19,571 bases of DNA from Goniomonas avonlea. Its lineage: Eukaryota > Cryptophyceae > Goniomonadida > Goniomonadaceae. Of the stretch, positions 1 through 12,053 are shown piece after piece. The notes under the pieces were generated by a model. It was given only the letters and a program-made list of their open reading frames with translations. It was not told the DNA's origin and did no database searches. Within the stretch, counting starts at the first letter, position 1; every line of letters begins with the position of its first letter. Location of the stretch: contig QUTJ01031792.1 in NCBI GenBank assembly GCA_003573635.1, positions 1 to 19,571 on the forward strand. The letters are read 5' to 3'. The translations under genes and the position numbers were made by a program.

Positions 1-224
1 TTCAATATCTCGTGCGGTGGAGATGCTCTTCAATATCTCGTGCGGTGGAGATGCTCTTCAATATCTCGTGCGGTGGAGATGCTCTTCAATATCTCCTGCG
101 GTGGAGATGCTCTTCAATATCTCGTGCGGTGGAGATGCTCTTCAATATCTCCTGCGGTGGAGATGCTCTTCAATATCTCCTGCGGTGGAGATGCTCTTCA
201 ATATCTCCTGCGGTGGAGATGCTT
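1..224. repeat. 28-bp minisatellite, eight copies
   Basis: Eight uninterrupted copies of a 28-bp unit start at 1, 29, 57, 85, 113, 141, 169 and 197; the array may continue left of the window. Copies differ mainly at unit position 12, reading G,G,G,C,G,C,C,C, and the last base of copy 8 is T instead of C. As 28 is not a multiple of three and no stop occurs, all three + frames stay open, which makes false ORFs. It lies just upstream of the first visible proline dehydrogenase exon and is most likely intronic. Confidence 0.97.
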
Positions 225-259
225 TTCGCTCTGGCGGCGCTCGCTAATCTCTGGCGCAG

Positions 260-2836
260 ACCGAGCTTCAGAATTTGATTGGCCGAACTCGGAAGCTCGC
301 TGCCCAGGCCGCTAAGCACAAGGTACGCTGCCCTGTGTCCAGCCTGCATCCCCTGCAAACGCGATTCATCGTAGACTGTAGCTCACAGAGTCTGTTGTAC
401 AAGCGATGTCGGGCACCAAATGTCTGAGCAGTGGAGGAGGCCTTGGTCTGATGCTCATGTGAGAGCTCGGCTGCGAAATTCGGTGGCGGTTTGACGTTCA
501 ACCGATGGTGCCAGCCCTGCCCTGCTGTGCATCTAGGTGTGCTGCAGTGTGAGCTCACTCGCTGCATTGGCAAGACTCTCTCTCTCTCTGTGTGTGTGCG
601 TGTGTCCGTCTGTCTGTCTGTCTCTGTCTCGGCCAGAGACTCACTCGCACTGGCAGGTTAAGCTCATGATTGATGCGGAGCAGACGTATTTCCAGCCTGC
701 TATCGACCACGTGGTAAGCCACCCCACCGCAGGTCTCTGCGGCGCAAGCTGATGCACGCTGCCCGTTTGAGCTTGGCTTCGATGTTTGATTGTTTCCTCC
801 GAGTGTGGCAAGAAAAGCGCCAGCGAGAGGGAGGGAGAGAGGGAGAGAGCAATTCCAGATCCTGGAAGCTGCATAGCAGCCACGGATCCGTAGATCTGCC
901 AAGGGGCTCATAGAGGGAGAAGGAGAGGGAAGCAGTGCAGCCATTTCCAGACGCCAACACAGGCAGCGCAGGTTGCCCTGCTGCAGGCCCAGTATAATAA
1001 GGAGGAGCCGGTGATTTTCAACACCTTCCAGTGCTACTGCAAAGACACCTACGCGAGGGTCCAGATTGACCTCGAGGTCCGTATCTGCCTCCCCCCCCTT
1101 GCTCTCTCTCCCTCCCTCTCTCTCCCAGGACGGGATGCCCTCACAAGCACGCTCGAGTTTCTTCGCAAGCTCAGGATCACGGATGGCACTCGAGTTACCT
1201 CCCCAACACCCTCACGCGAATTTCTCCATGCTTAGCTTACACGAACTGCACGATGTCAATTGTCCATTCGTCACCAGTGGCTGGGGGCCTGGAGAGGCAG
1301 AGGGAGTGGTGGGTGGTTTGTTGAGGGAGAGCGAGAGAGCGAACTGGCAATACGCTAATTGACTCGGCCTGCAGCGCTCCTACAGGGGCGGTTACTGCTT
1401 CGCTGCCAAGATTGTACGAGGAGCGTACATGTTTCAGGTCCGTGTCTCGTGCTCGTGGTCCAGTGGTTGTGGATGTATGGGTATGTGCGCAGAGGCGTGA
1501 GCGGGTGAAGGGGGAAGGTGTGTGAAGGGGTGAGGGTGGGCGGGGATGTGTGGGTGTGTGGGTGTGTGGGTGTGTGTGTGGGTGTGTTCGTGTCGTTGCA
1601 ACAACAAACGATGCCAACGACAACAGGAGCGTGCGCTGGCCAGAGAAGAGGGCCGCCCCGACCCCATTTTCCCCAACATTGAGGGTACCAACAGAAGTTA
1701 CCACGACGTCCTCGAGCTTATTCTCGCGAACTTCCAGGAGACGCGCGCTGCGATCATGGTGCGAAACTTGCTCACAGCTGCCAGATCTTTATCGCACCAG
1801 ACGTGAGAGGTGAGAGCGTACTCCCTGCTTCCTGTGACACCAGCGTTCTTGACCAGCCTGGCGCTTCCCAAGTGCCACTGCCATCTGACACTCCAACGTG
1901 CAGGTGGCCTCGCACAACGAGCGCTCTGTGCGGCGTGCTGTGGGCCTGATGCACCTCTACGGTATCTCCCATGGTGTCTTCTTTGGCCAGCTCCTGGGGA
2001 TGTGTGATTTCATTTCTCTCACCCTCGGCGCAATGGGCTATAAGTGCGTCTCGCTCCGCGCCCCTCTCTGAGTGTCCTCTGCAAGTGGTTCTCGCTCTGT
2101 GCGCATGTTCGTTGTGCTTGTTGTTGCTTGTCCTCTCTCTGATTGTGTCCTCTTTGTGTTATTCTTCTTCTTCTTCTTGTGTGCTTTCCTTACTCCCTCC
2201 CTGTCCGACCACCTCTCCTCCCTGTCCGTCCTCTGGGTGCTTTCCTTACTCCCTCCCTGTCCGACCTCTGGGTGCTTTCCTTACTCATGGGGGCCAACAG
2301 AGTGATGAAGTACGTGCCCTACGGCCCAGTCGACGAGGTGCTTCCCTACCTTGTGCGCCGTGCGCAAGAGAACACCGACATGCTCACAGGTGCGTCCTTG
2401 CCCATCGACGCCATCGCGTATCCGTGCATCACGTATGCGTGTGAGCGTGCACCCGCGCGCCACAACACCCGTCTTGTATCCTTACCTCATTTGTGTGTGC
2501 GCGTGAGCATACATCTGTGCGTGCATACATAATGTGTGTATTCATCCGTGTGTGCTCACAGCACCAATTCTCACAACGCCACACTGGCACAACACCTGCA
2601 CGCACCACAACACCCATCACCAAGTACCCTTGAAGGGGGCGCGACAGCTCAAGCTCGCTACACAATTTCGTAATCAATTGAGATCACATTATTTATCCGG
2701 ACAACATCAAGGACTCTTACATCGTTTGCAAGTGTGCCACACGCCCGCTCCTCCTCTCGCCCTTCCAATGGGCGTCCTCAGCAAAAGGAGACAGAGACAG
2801 AGATCTCCCCTCCTGGACCTGACCTTCATTCCCTAA
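260..2836 (+). CDS. Proline dehydrogenase (proline oxidase), 5'-truncated by the window edge
   Basis: FAD enzyme that oxidises proline to pyrroline-5-carboxylate in mitochondria. Exons: 260-322, 657-713, 972-1076, 1375-1437, 1627-1758, 1904-2043, 2301-2389 and an uncertain last exon from about 2562 (or 2625) to the TAA at 2834-2836. Joined in phase, they give family blocks in order: VKLMIDAEQTYFQPAI, VIFNTFQCYCKDTY, GYCFAAKIVRGAY, a VASHNE block, FGQLLGMCD, and KYVPYGPVDEVLPYL followed by RRAQEN, whose arginine pair binds the substrate carboxylate in this family. Seven junctions keep frame, and the spacing from the DAEQ block to the FNT block equals the human enzyme. The N-terminal part of the barrel and any targeting peptide are missing. 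The tail after 2389 is weakly supported: a short GARQLKLA stretch resembles the usual end, but the reading then continues into AT-richer sequence. All seven introns are long (145-334 nt, except the uncertain last one) and rich in simple repeats. Confidence 0.93.
575..633. repeat. Mixed CT / GT / TGTC microsatellite in a proline dehydrogenase intron
   Basis: A run of CT dinucleotides passes into GT, then TGTC tetranucleotides, ending about 23 nt before the 3' splice site at 656. It is pyrimidine-rich on the sense strand and may act as an overlong polypyrimidine tract. Confidence 0.9.
820..852. repeat. Purine (GAGGGA) tract in a proline dehydrogenase intron
   Basis: A short GA/GGGA run on the + strand inside intron 714-971. 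It is one of few tracts here with purines on the sense strand. Confidence 0.8.
1088..1130. repeat. Polypyrimidine C/CT tract in a proline dehydrogenase intron
   Basis: A run of C followed by CT and CCCT units near the 5' end of intron 1077-1374, pyrimidine-rich on the sense strand. Confidence 0.85.
1540..1592. repeat. GTGTGTGG microsatellite in a proline dehydrogenase intron
   Basis: An imperfect GT/GTGTGG repeat inside intron 1438-1626, ending about 30 nt before the 3' splice site. It alternates purine and pyrimidine over short stretches. Confidence 0.85.
2187..2287. repeat. Pyrimidine-rich tandem duplication in a proline dehydrogenase intron
   Basis: Units containing GCTTTCCTTACTCCCTCC recur at about 2188 and 2248, with a shortened third copy (GCTTTCCTTACTC) at about 2274, just before the 3' splice site at 2300. 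The tract is pyrimidine-rich on the sense strand. Confidence 0.8.
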
Positions 2837-2953
2837 CCGCCCTCACGCAATCCCTCTCGCTTTCCACTCGCGATGTGTTGGCCGCACAGCGCATGCCGTA
2901 GGCAGACAGTAGGCAGACGGACAGGCGCACACACAGAGACACACAGAGACAGC

Positions 2954-2985
2954 CACACGCGCGCGCGCGCGCGCACACACACACA
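2954..2985. repeat. Strict purine-pyrimidine alternating CA/CG tract (Z-DNA prone)
   Basis: Thirty-two consecutive bases alternate pyrimidine and purine, with a central block of about nine CG steps flanked by CA steps. Established biophysics makes such tracts the best Z-DNA formers. It sits in the convergent spacer just past proline dehydrogenase. Confidence 0.9.
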
Positions 2986-3161
2986 GAGAGAGCGATAGAG
3001 CTTGCTAGATCGCGAGGTTGCGGGGTCTCATCACCGCACGCAGGAGGAGCAGCCAAGGAGCGCAGGCTGCTCCGCCGTGAGCTGCTCCGCCGTCTGACGT
3101 CGCGGAGCCACACCACCAACAACCCTCCGCTCCACCAAATCCAGACGTAGACGCCCTGGCC

Positions 3162-3342
3162 GGGGCAGCCCACGTGGTTGCGAGCAGTCTCCACCTTGCA
3201 AAGAAGCTCAGCCTCTCACTGGATTGGTGTCGTCCTCCCTTGCGGAGAAGCTCAGCCTCTCTCAAGTTGTGCCGGGGCAGCCTCCGTGGTTCACTCTGTG
3301 CGCCGGAGGGGCGTGAGAAGCGCAGCCTCTCTCAAGTTGCGC
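3162..3342. repeat. Diverged direct repeats
   Basis: A CCGGGGCAGCC..CGTGGTT block occurs at about 3162 and 3271, 109 bp apart. A GAAGCTCAGCCTCTC block occurs at about 3204, 3246 and, with one change, 3316. Together they look like an old, partly rearranged tandem duplication. Confidence 0.75.
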
Positions 3343-4063
3343 ACCGATGTTCGGACGACGGGGTTGCCAAGCGTTGCGCCAGAGTCTGGGTGTGTGGCTG
3401 GGGAACTGGAGTGCCGACAATGACCGAACACTTGCTGTGCTCGCTTTTTGCGGTGTGCCGTGCCCCGTTGACAGTGCTGCGACGAGCTGACCGAGGTTGC
3501 TGCCCACTCGCTGAGTGAGAGACTGCGAGGGAGAGGATGAAAGCCCTCCAGGAACCGCTGAGCCACAGCTACCAAGAGATCTGCCTGGAAGCCGGGCGAA
3601 GTGGGAAGACGGCAGGGGAGATGGAAGAGGGGTGGTTGAATGGGCTCTCAATCGATGATGGTGAGCGGGGCGGAGGTAATGGGACGAGTTCACGTGTCCG
3701 ACGGGCCGGACTGCAACCGAAAGATTGCCCCCAGACGCCGAGTGCGAGTGCGAGTGGGGGGGGGGGGTAGATTGGGGGGAGGGTAGAGATTGGGATAAGT
3801 TCAAGATAACCGGCTCCGATCATCGGGCCGCAGCCGAAAGTGACCAATCGTTGAGTGGTTAGTGGGGGGTGGGAAGTTGAGTGCGGGACGGGGCATGCGG
3901 TGCCTGAAGTTCGCGGGACGGGGCCTGCGGTTTTGCTGGGAGGGTGAAGTTCTCGGGCAGCCTGAGGTCGGACCCTCCGAGCAGCAGCAGAGCCTCGCGG
4001 CCTCCGTGCCGTGCTCAGCCTCTGCGTTGACCCGATGCCGATGAGCGATCTAAAGGGCCAACC

Positions 4064-4169
4064 GTCGAGGCTTTGCGTCTCTGTCTGTTCTCGAGCCGTA
4101 GGCTTTGCGTCTCTGTCTTCTCGAGCCGTAGGCTTTGTGTCTCTGTCTGTTCTCGAGCCGTAGGCTTTG
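4064..4169. repeat. About 32-bp tandem repeat, three copies
   Basis: Three near-identical copies of a unit containing TCTCGAGCCGTAGGCTTTG. The middle copy lacks three bases of the CTGTCTGTT segment, and a partial fourth copy starts at about 4064. Confidence 0.85.
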
Positions 4170-4417
4170 ACCCGGTAGGGTGTACACACAGGACCTTCTC
4201 TCGGGGCCCATTTGGGTGTTCAACCTGGTGTTTGAGCGCGTCCCCGTGTTTTGTTGGACGGCAAGCTTGTAGAGGACGTTAGCTTTCGGAGACGATGTGC
4301 ACAAGGCTGGAACCGTGTAAACTAGCTCATCTCGCTCAGATTGCGCTATTGTCCTTTTGCAGTTCTCTCGCGCTCTCCGCGGCTCTTTGTGCCGTCGCTT
4401 GCATCCGTTGTGACGCT

Positions 4418-4422
4418 CTTCG

Positions 4423-4460
<38 letters not shown>
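4418..4460. repeat. (CT)n(CA)n compound microsatellite
   Basis: Uninterrupted CT units pass directly into CA units, about 210 bp beyond the Arp1 stop codon in the direction of Arp1 transcription. Confidence 0.9.
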
Positions 4461-4669
4461 GTGTCTGTCGGGCCCCCCTCTCTATCTTCCCTCTCCATCT
4501 GTTCACGAGTGGACATTTCGACTCCGAGATCGAGACACGGTTCCCCAAGCGAGTTTATTTCTCAGCACGGACACTACTCCCTTCGCAATTTAGTCCATAG
4601 TATATCTAATTCTCCTTGCCGATCGGAAAACTCAGCCTGGCGGACACCGCAGCGTGTCACTGTCACGCG

Positions 4670-8158
<3,489 letters not shown>

Positions 8159-8617
8159 CACTGCACCAAAGACGACCTTGGCGGTCACGTCAGCTTTCAC
8201 TTGTCCAAGGTATCGACATGTTAGCGCTCAAAACCGAACTCGTTAAGTATGACCGACCCCCCATTGATTGTGTATTTTTGATTGTGTGGATTTCAGACTC
8301 ACAGAGTAGCTCACTCGATCTGTTGGCTCAGATGAGACAGATTTTCAAACTCGGCTCAGATTTGTTGGCTCAGTTTTATCCGAAAAAAATCGAACAAAAA
8401 TGTGAGCAGAGGTACATACGGAAGAACGAGGCACCAAGCATCTCTCATCAGCAATCGGTCACACTGGCACCCCAGTGTGTGAAGGAATGCATCTCGAGGC
8501 GAGTCGACACAGATGACATGTATTTGATTCAGGACAACTCCCAACTGGACCCCCCCGCACACCGTAGACCTTGCAACGAGGAGGCGAGCACGAGTGATTA
8601 ATTCAACGCCAACCCAT
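8159..8617. other. Spacer between the PEPCK-like gene and Arp1 (tandem, both -)
   Basis: About 460 bp lie between the stop of the upstream gene and the Arp1 ATG and should hold the Arp1 promoter and 5' UTR. No further Arp1 exon is needed, because the start at 8158 matches the family. There is no microsatellite. A hairpin-capable element lies at 8460-8479 (stem CACACTGG, loop CACC). A TTGGCTCAG phrase is repeated at about 8322 and 8364. Confidence 0.55.
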
Positions 8618-11600
8618 TTAGGCGAGGGGCGCGGCAGCACCGATATCGGGTACATCATGGCAGAGAGGAAGGACACGGGAGCGGAGGTCCTTGATTACTG
8701 CGCTCGCGTCGCCTGGTTTGTCACCTGCGATGGCAACCTCCAAACCCAAGGCGTCCTGGGGTCCGAATTCAGAGGGAGGGAGAGGGAGGCAAAGGGGAGA
8801 GGGAGGGAGAGAGGGAGGAGAGACTAGGAAGAAGCGGGACAGGATCAGGGTCCTGGGAGAGAGACACAGAGAGAGAGAGAGAGACAGAGAGAGAGGGAGG
8901 GAGGGACGGAAGAGAGTCAGCGCGAGAGAGCGAGAGAGTTCTGACAATCCAGGAACCACTGAGTTGCCACAGAGCTGAATCTCGAGGCAGTGTTGTGAGC
9001 ATCCTTGTCATCCACATGTACTCAAGGCAACACAGAGGTGGCTCGAAGGGGTTGGGGACACAGACCTTGGCACCCCCAGCGACATCACCAGCAGTGACCT
9101 TGGCGACGGCTTCATCGGCATTGGCCCAAGCAGTGTTGAGGAGGTACACCTGCATCTTGTGCTTCTACGCGCGCAAGTGTTAAAACTCCAAGCAGTTCAA
9201 AGGCAGCGTTGACAGGGCTAGCTGCTGCACAGGAACCGCCTGTGAGGCAACAGCACCACGCTACGCTCCGGTTGTACCAAACTCCAGCACGTCACATCGC
9301 CTGGTCTCTGTCGCGGTCATAACGTCCGTCGTTCAGCCAGTCTAGACAGTGCAAGGGCACGTGTACACCGGACAGGTTCCACACAGGCCCCAACATAATC
9401 ATATCGGCAAAAAAGGGAGAGTCGCCAACAGCAAGCGGACCTCAGCCAAGGTCTTGAGCAGCAGGGCGGACGACAGCGATGGGGAGGGCATCGTGCCGGC
9501 ATATCCAGCAACAGTGTAAAACGCCGCTTGGGTGGGGGAAAGCTGTCACGAAAACGCGTTAACGTGTGGGGCACGACAGCGTGATTGCAGGTGGGGAGAG
9601 CGCAACAGTCAGAGAGAGCCCTGAGCGAGAACAGGAAGATAGAGCAAGAGCGAGGGGGTGGGAGCGAGGACAGCTCAGCATACACACTTTCAAACGTTGT
9701 TAGAGCCATTGATTAAAGGATAAGCGAACGTGATTACATATTAGTGTTACCAATTTCAGTGTCGACCCCATCAACTCTTGTCCCGAGAACTCTCGATATC
9801 ACAGTGTGAGCAAGGGGTGACAAAGACCGGCCAGATTCGACTCGTTCTGACGACATTCTGATGACAGCCAAGATGTACCCTTGTGTCAATTAAGGAGGAG
9901 AAGCGCCGAAGGGCTTGTGAGCCATTTTTTGGGGAGCTAGTGAGATCCCGTCGACTGTCAAAAGAACGAGGGGAAAGTTTCACCTTTGACAAAGGAGCGA
10001 AAGCCTTGGTTTGATCGTCAACCACAAGAACAATGGCGTTGGGAGCCTTGCTCAGGTTGGGCAAGTAGGTCCGCGCTGGCCGGGTCACCACGCTCCCATC
10101 CTTGCACTTCTCGACGTAGTCACTGAGACGCATGTCAGAAAAGCAGGACCAAAAGGGGTGGCATTTCACGAGTACACGAGAGAGAAAGATCAACGTTGCA
10201 GCCTCGTGGGCAGGTCATCGAGACGGGCGTCGAGCATCTCTCGGGCTGATCACATGCCCGATCAGGAGTCATTCTCCTCGAACATGCAGGGGATTTAGAG
10301 CAATAGGCCAGTTTGCTTCGATGAGAACTTCAAGGATCGTACTACTCCACTCCCAAAAAATGGCCCACGCGTCAGATCCGACGCGTGGACCAGTGTTCTT
10401 TCTAATAAAAAATATTACAAGCCCAGACGGGCCAGGAGGATGGCGATACAACCCCCCTGGCTCAGAGCAGAACCAGCCTAGTTGGTTGCGCGGAACGTAC
10501 CCAGCGGACGGACTGTCTGTTGGGAACGTGATCGAGGTCCAGCACCGCGAAAGTCCCTTTTGGCTCAAAATGTGTCCGTGGGGGGAGACCTTCACGGGGT
10601 CGCCCTGCGCACCAAGGTCAGCTTGGACTTGGCAGATTCATGAAGGTCCTTCAACTAGAATATTGGGCGAGCGTGATTGCAAAGAGATGGAGTGCAAGGA
10701 ATTGTGTGGGAGACGAGGAAACGCGTACCTTGAACGGGACGTAGTCCGCGCAAAACAACGTACACCGGTCGTTGCTGGTGAGGAAGGCTTGACCTTGAAT
10801 CAATAATGCGTCCTGCAGGACCATGAGTCTACCACGTGCAATAGTCGCCGCGATACCTTCGCCAACAGGGACTCAGCCGCCACATGGTGCAGGGCCTGGT
10901 GGAGAGAGTACGAACAGTGAGTGCCAAGAAGCAACACGGTTCCACTGGATGTGTCAACAACGGCGACAGCCTCGTTCGGCTTCAGACCAAACTCAGCTGA
11001 AAACATGAGTGAGACCCGCGGACACAGCGTCGGTCGATCTTACCAGCGTTCTGTGGCAGCATGGTTGGCAGTGAGTACACAACGATAGGTTGCCTCTGGT
11101 AGGAGACTGGTCCCCGTTGTGGCGCGGGGCAGAGCGTGTAGTTCGAGAGGAGGCAAAATGCCGGATCATCACTGACGGAACGTACACCAAAGCTCTCTGC
11201 AGGATAGCTTCCGAGAGCCCCATCATGCACAAACATATCATTCTCTCTGAGTTGTTCAGTGACCTGTCGTTTCTGTTAGTGAGCGGTCGTAGGGGAAGTG
11301 AGTCCCACAGTTTCGAAGAGACTCTTGTACTGCTCGGCAGAGATCGACGGCAACAAATCCCCAAAACCACTGGTCTCAACTTGATAAAGGGACGCCAATC
11401 TTGGCTCCACTGTGACAATATCATCGGCAACCTTGACAGACTTGCTCTCCATGGATTTCGCTGCCTGAAGCAAAAATTTGTTGTTGTAGTTTCTGAAAGC
11501 GCGAGCTTGCGGAGGGACGTCTGCCACGGCGAGGGACCAGTTGACCCGCCAATCATTGCCAGGTCCCTCCGCAGCATAGACTGCAGTGGCACTTTGATCT

Positions 11601-11674
11601 TCAGCAACCGAAGATGGGTACTGCACGAAGGGTGAGCACGCCGACAACGAACAAAAGGGATTTACCGTCGCCAT
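8618..11674 (-). CDS. ATP-type PEP carboxykinase-like protein without visible P-loop (nine exons)
   Basis: Exons, high to low: 11674-11309, 11263-11044, 10996-10857, 10812-10729, 10604-10501, 10122-9984, 9542-9441, 9164-9066, 8755-8618. They total 1392 nt (463 aa), and all junctions keep frame. Blocks follow ATP-PEPCK order: MFVHDGALGSYP with a GVRSVSDDPAF strand (about 132-157), matching the family 'VxDxxxGADPxYxxxVRV' region; VLLLGT (216-221), matching the IGGTxYAGE strand; LSPTQAAF..VAGY (352-365), matching 'LTxxxxxYHFLSGY'; and VYLLNTAW (391-398), matching 'YLVNTGW'. The P-loop (GxxGxGKTT), the kinase-2 DDEH motif and the stretch between GY and the NTGW motif are absent or shortened, so it should not be an active carboxykinase. 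True enzymes run to about 530-540 aa. I infer a pseudoenzyme or new role; I recall plant proteins of similar shape but cannot verify that. Exon 1 may contain a 45-nt intron (11621-11665), leaving a 9-nt first coding exon. Introns are 45, 47 and 44, then 124-441 nt. Confidence 0.72.
8768..8935. repeat. Purine (GGGA/GA) tract in the last PEPCK-like intron
   Basis: GAGGGA units at 8769-8826, and GA with GGGAGGGA units at about 8862-8912, on the + strand; this is a C/U tract in the sense transcript. It starts about 13 nt from the 3' splice site at 8756, so it could double as the polypyrimidine tract of that intron. Confidence 0.88.
9162..9167 (-). other. Tandem 3' splice site (TAGAAG) of PEPCK-like exon 8
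   Basis: On the sense strand the acceptor reads TAG AAG, so the exon may begin at 9164 (Lys-His-Lys) or 9161 (His-Lys). Both keep frame and differ by one lysine. Confidence 0.5.
10365..10388. repeat. Perfect 9-bp inverted repeat in a PEPCK-like intron
   Basis: CCACGCGTC and GACGCGTGG are exact complements around a 6-nt loop. It lies in intron 10123-10500, about 110 nt downstream of the 5' splice site. Confidence 0.8.
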
Positions 11675-12053
11675 GCAACGAACATCTCGCGCCGCCACCT
11701 AAAAAACCTGTGAGTGGAGAGAAAAAGTTGAAATGAGCTCAATTGATTTCACCTTCAAAACGGAAGCGGCAGAAATCCGCCACGGCCGAGTTCGCAGCAC
11801 GCGCGTTGCTCCTCGCAGCATCTTGGTGGCGACGACGAGTTTGAGGGAGCGTCATCCTCTTTTTGATGGCCTGTCAAACTGCATCGTTTCCAAGCAGCGT
11901 TTTCGTTTTCACGATCTGCGAACGATAAAGGATCGGGGGATGGCGAATCCGGCGGAGGCAGCGTTCACCGCTGTCTCGCATATCAGCAGGTAGTGTGGAC
12001 CGGTTGGCAACTTTCGCTGAAAGCTATATTGCAGCATCAGTAATCGCCGTACA
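11675..12053. promoter_or_regulatory. Divergent spacer between PEPCK-like (-) and quinone oxidoreductase (+) genes
   Basis: Only 379 bp separate the two start codons, so both promoters and 5' UTRs must lie here. It has no simple repeats, in contrast to the convergent spacers. An in-frame TAG lies 21 nt upstream of the PEPCK-like ATG. A CTCACAG at about 11708-11714 on the - strand could be the 3' splice site of a 5' UTR intron. I see no clear TATA box. Confidence 0.55.

Larger units (their letters stand above)
2837..4669. other. Convergent 3' intergenic spacer with repeats and no supportable gene
   Basis: This 1.8-kb stretch separates the 3' ends of proline dehydrogenase (+) and Arp1 (-). I found no frame resembling a known family. 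Several open frames exist on both strands, but their translations are low-complexity (Pro/Ser/Arg/His-rich) and lack exon-like neighbours. It holds a CA/CG alternating tract (about 2918-2992), diverged direct repeats (3162-3342), a 32-bp repeat (4064-4169) and a CT/CA microsatellite (4418-4460). Nothing recognisable lies in 3343-4063. Confidence 0.6.

Noticed and set aside
12-315. Three overlapping open frames with repeating protein units in the first 300 bases
   Set aside because: They are the same 28-bp minisatellite read in three frames; openness follows from the unit having no stop and a length not divisible by three.
3569-4189. A 206-residue open frame on the - strand in the convergent spacer
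   Set aside because: The translation is low-complexity (Pro/Ser/Arg) and includes the 32-bp tandem repeat; no family resemblance, and open frames are common by chance in this GC-rich sequence.
10898-10939. A 42-nt internal intron in PEPCK-like exon 3 (GTGTTG...CCACCAG on the sense strand)
   Set aside because: The stretch translates in frame into sequence that aligns with the VLLLGT...Y block of the family, so it is better kept as coding.
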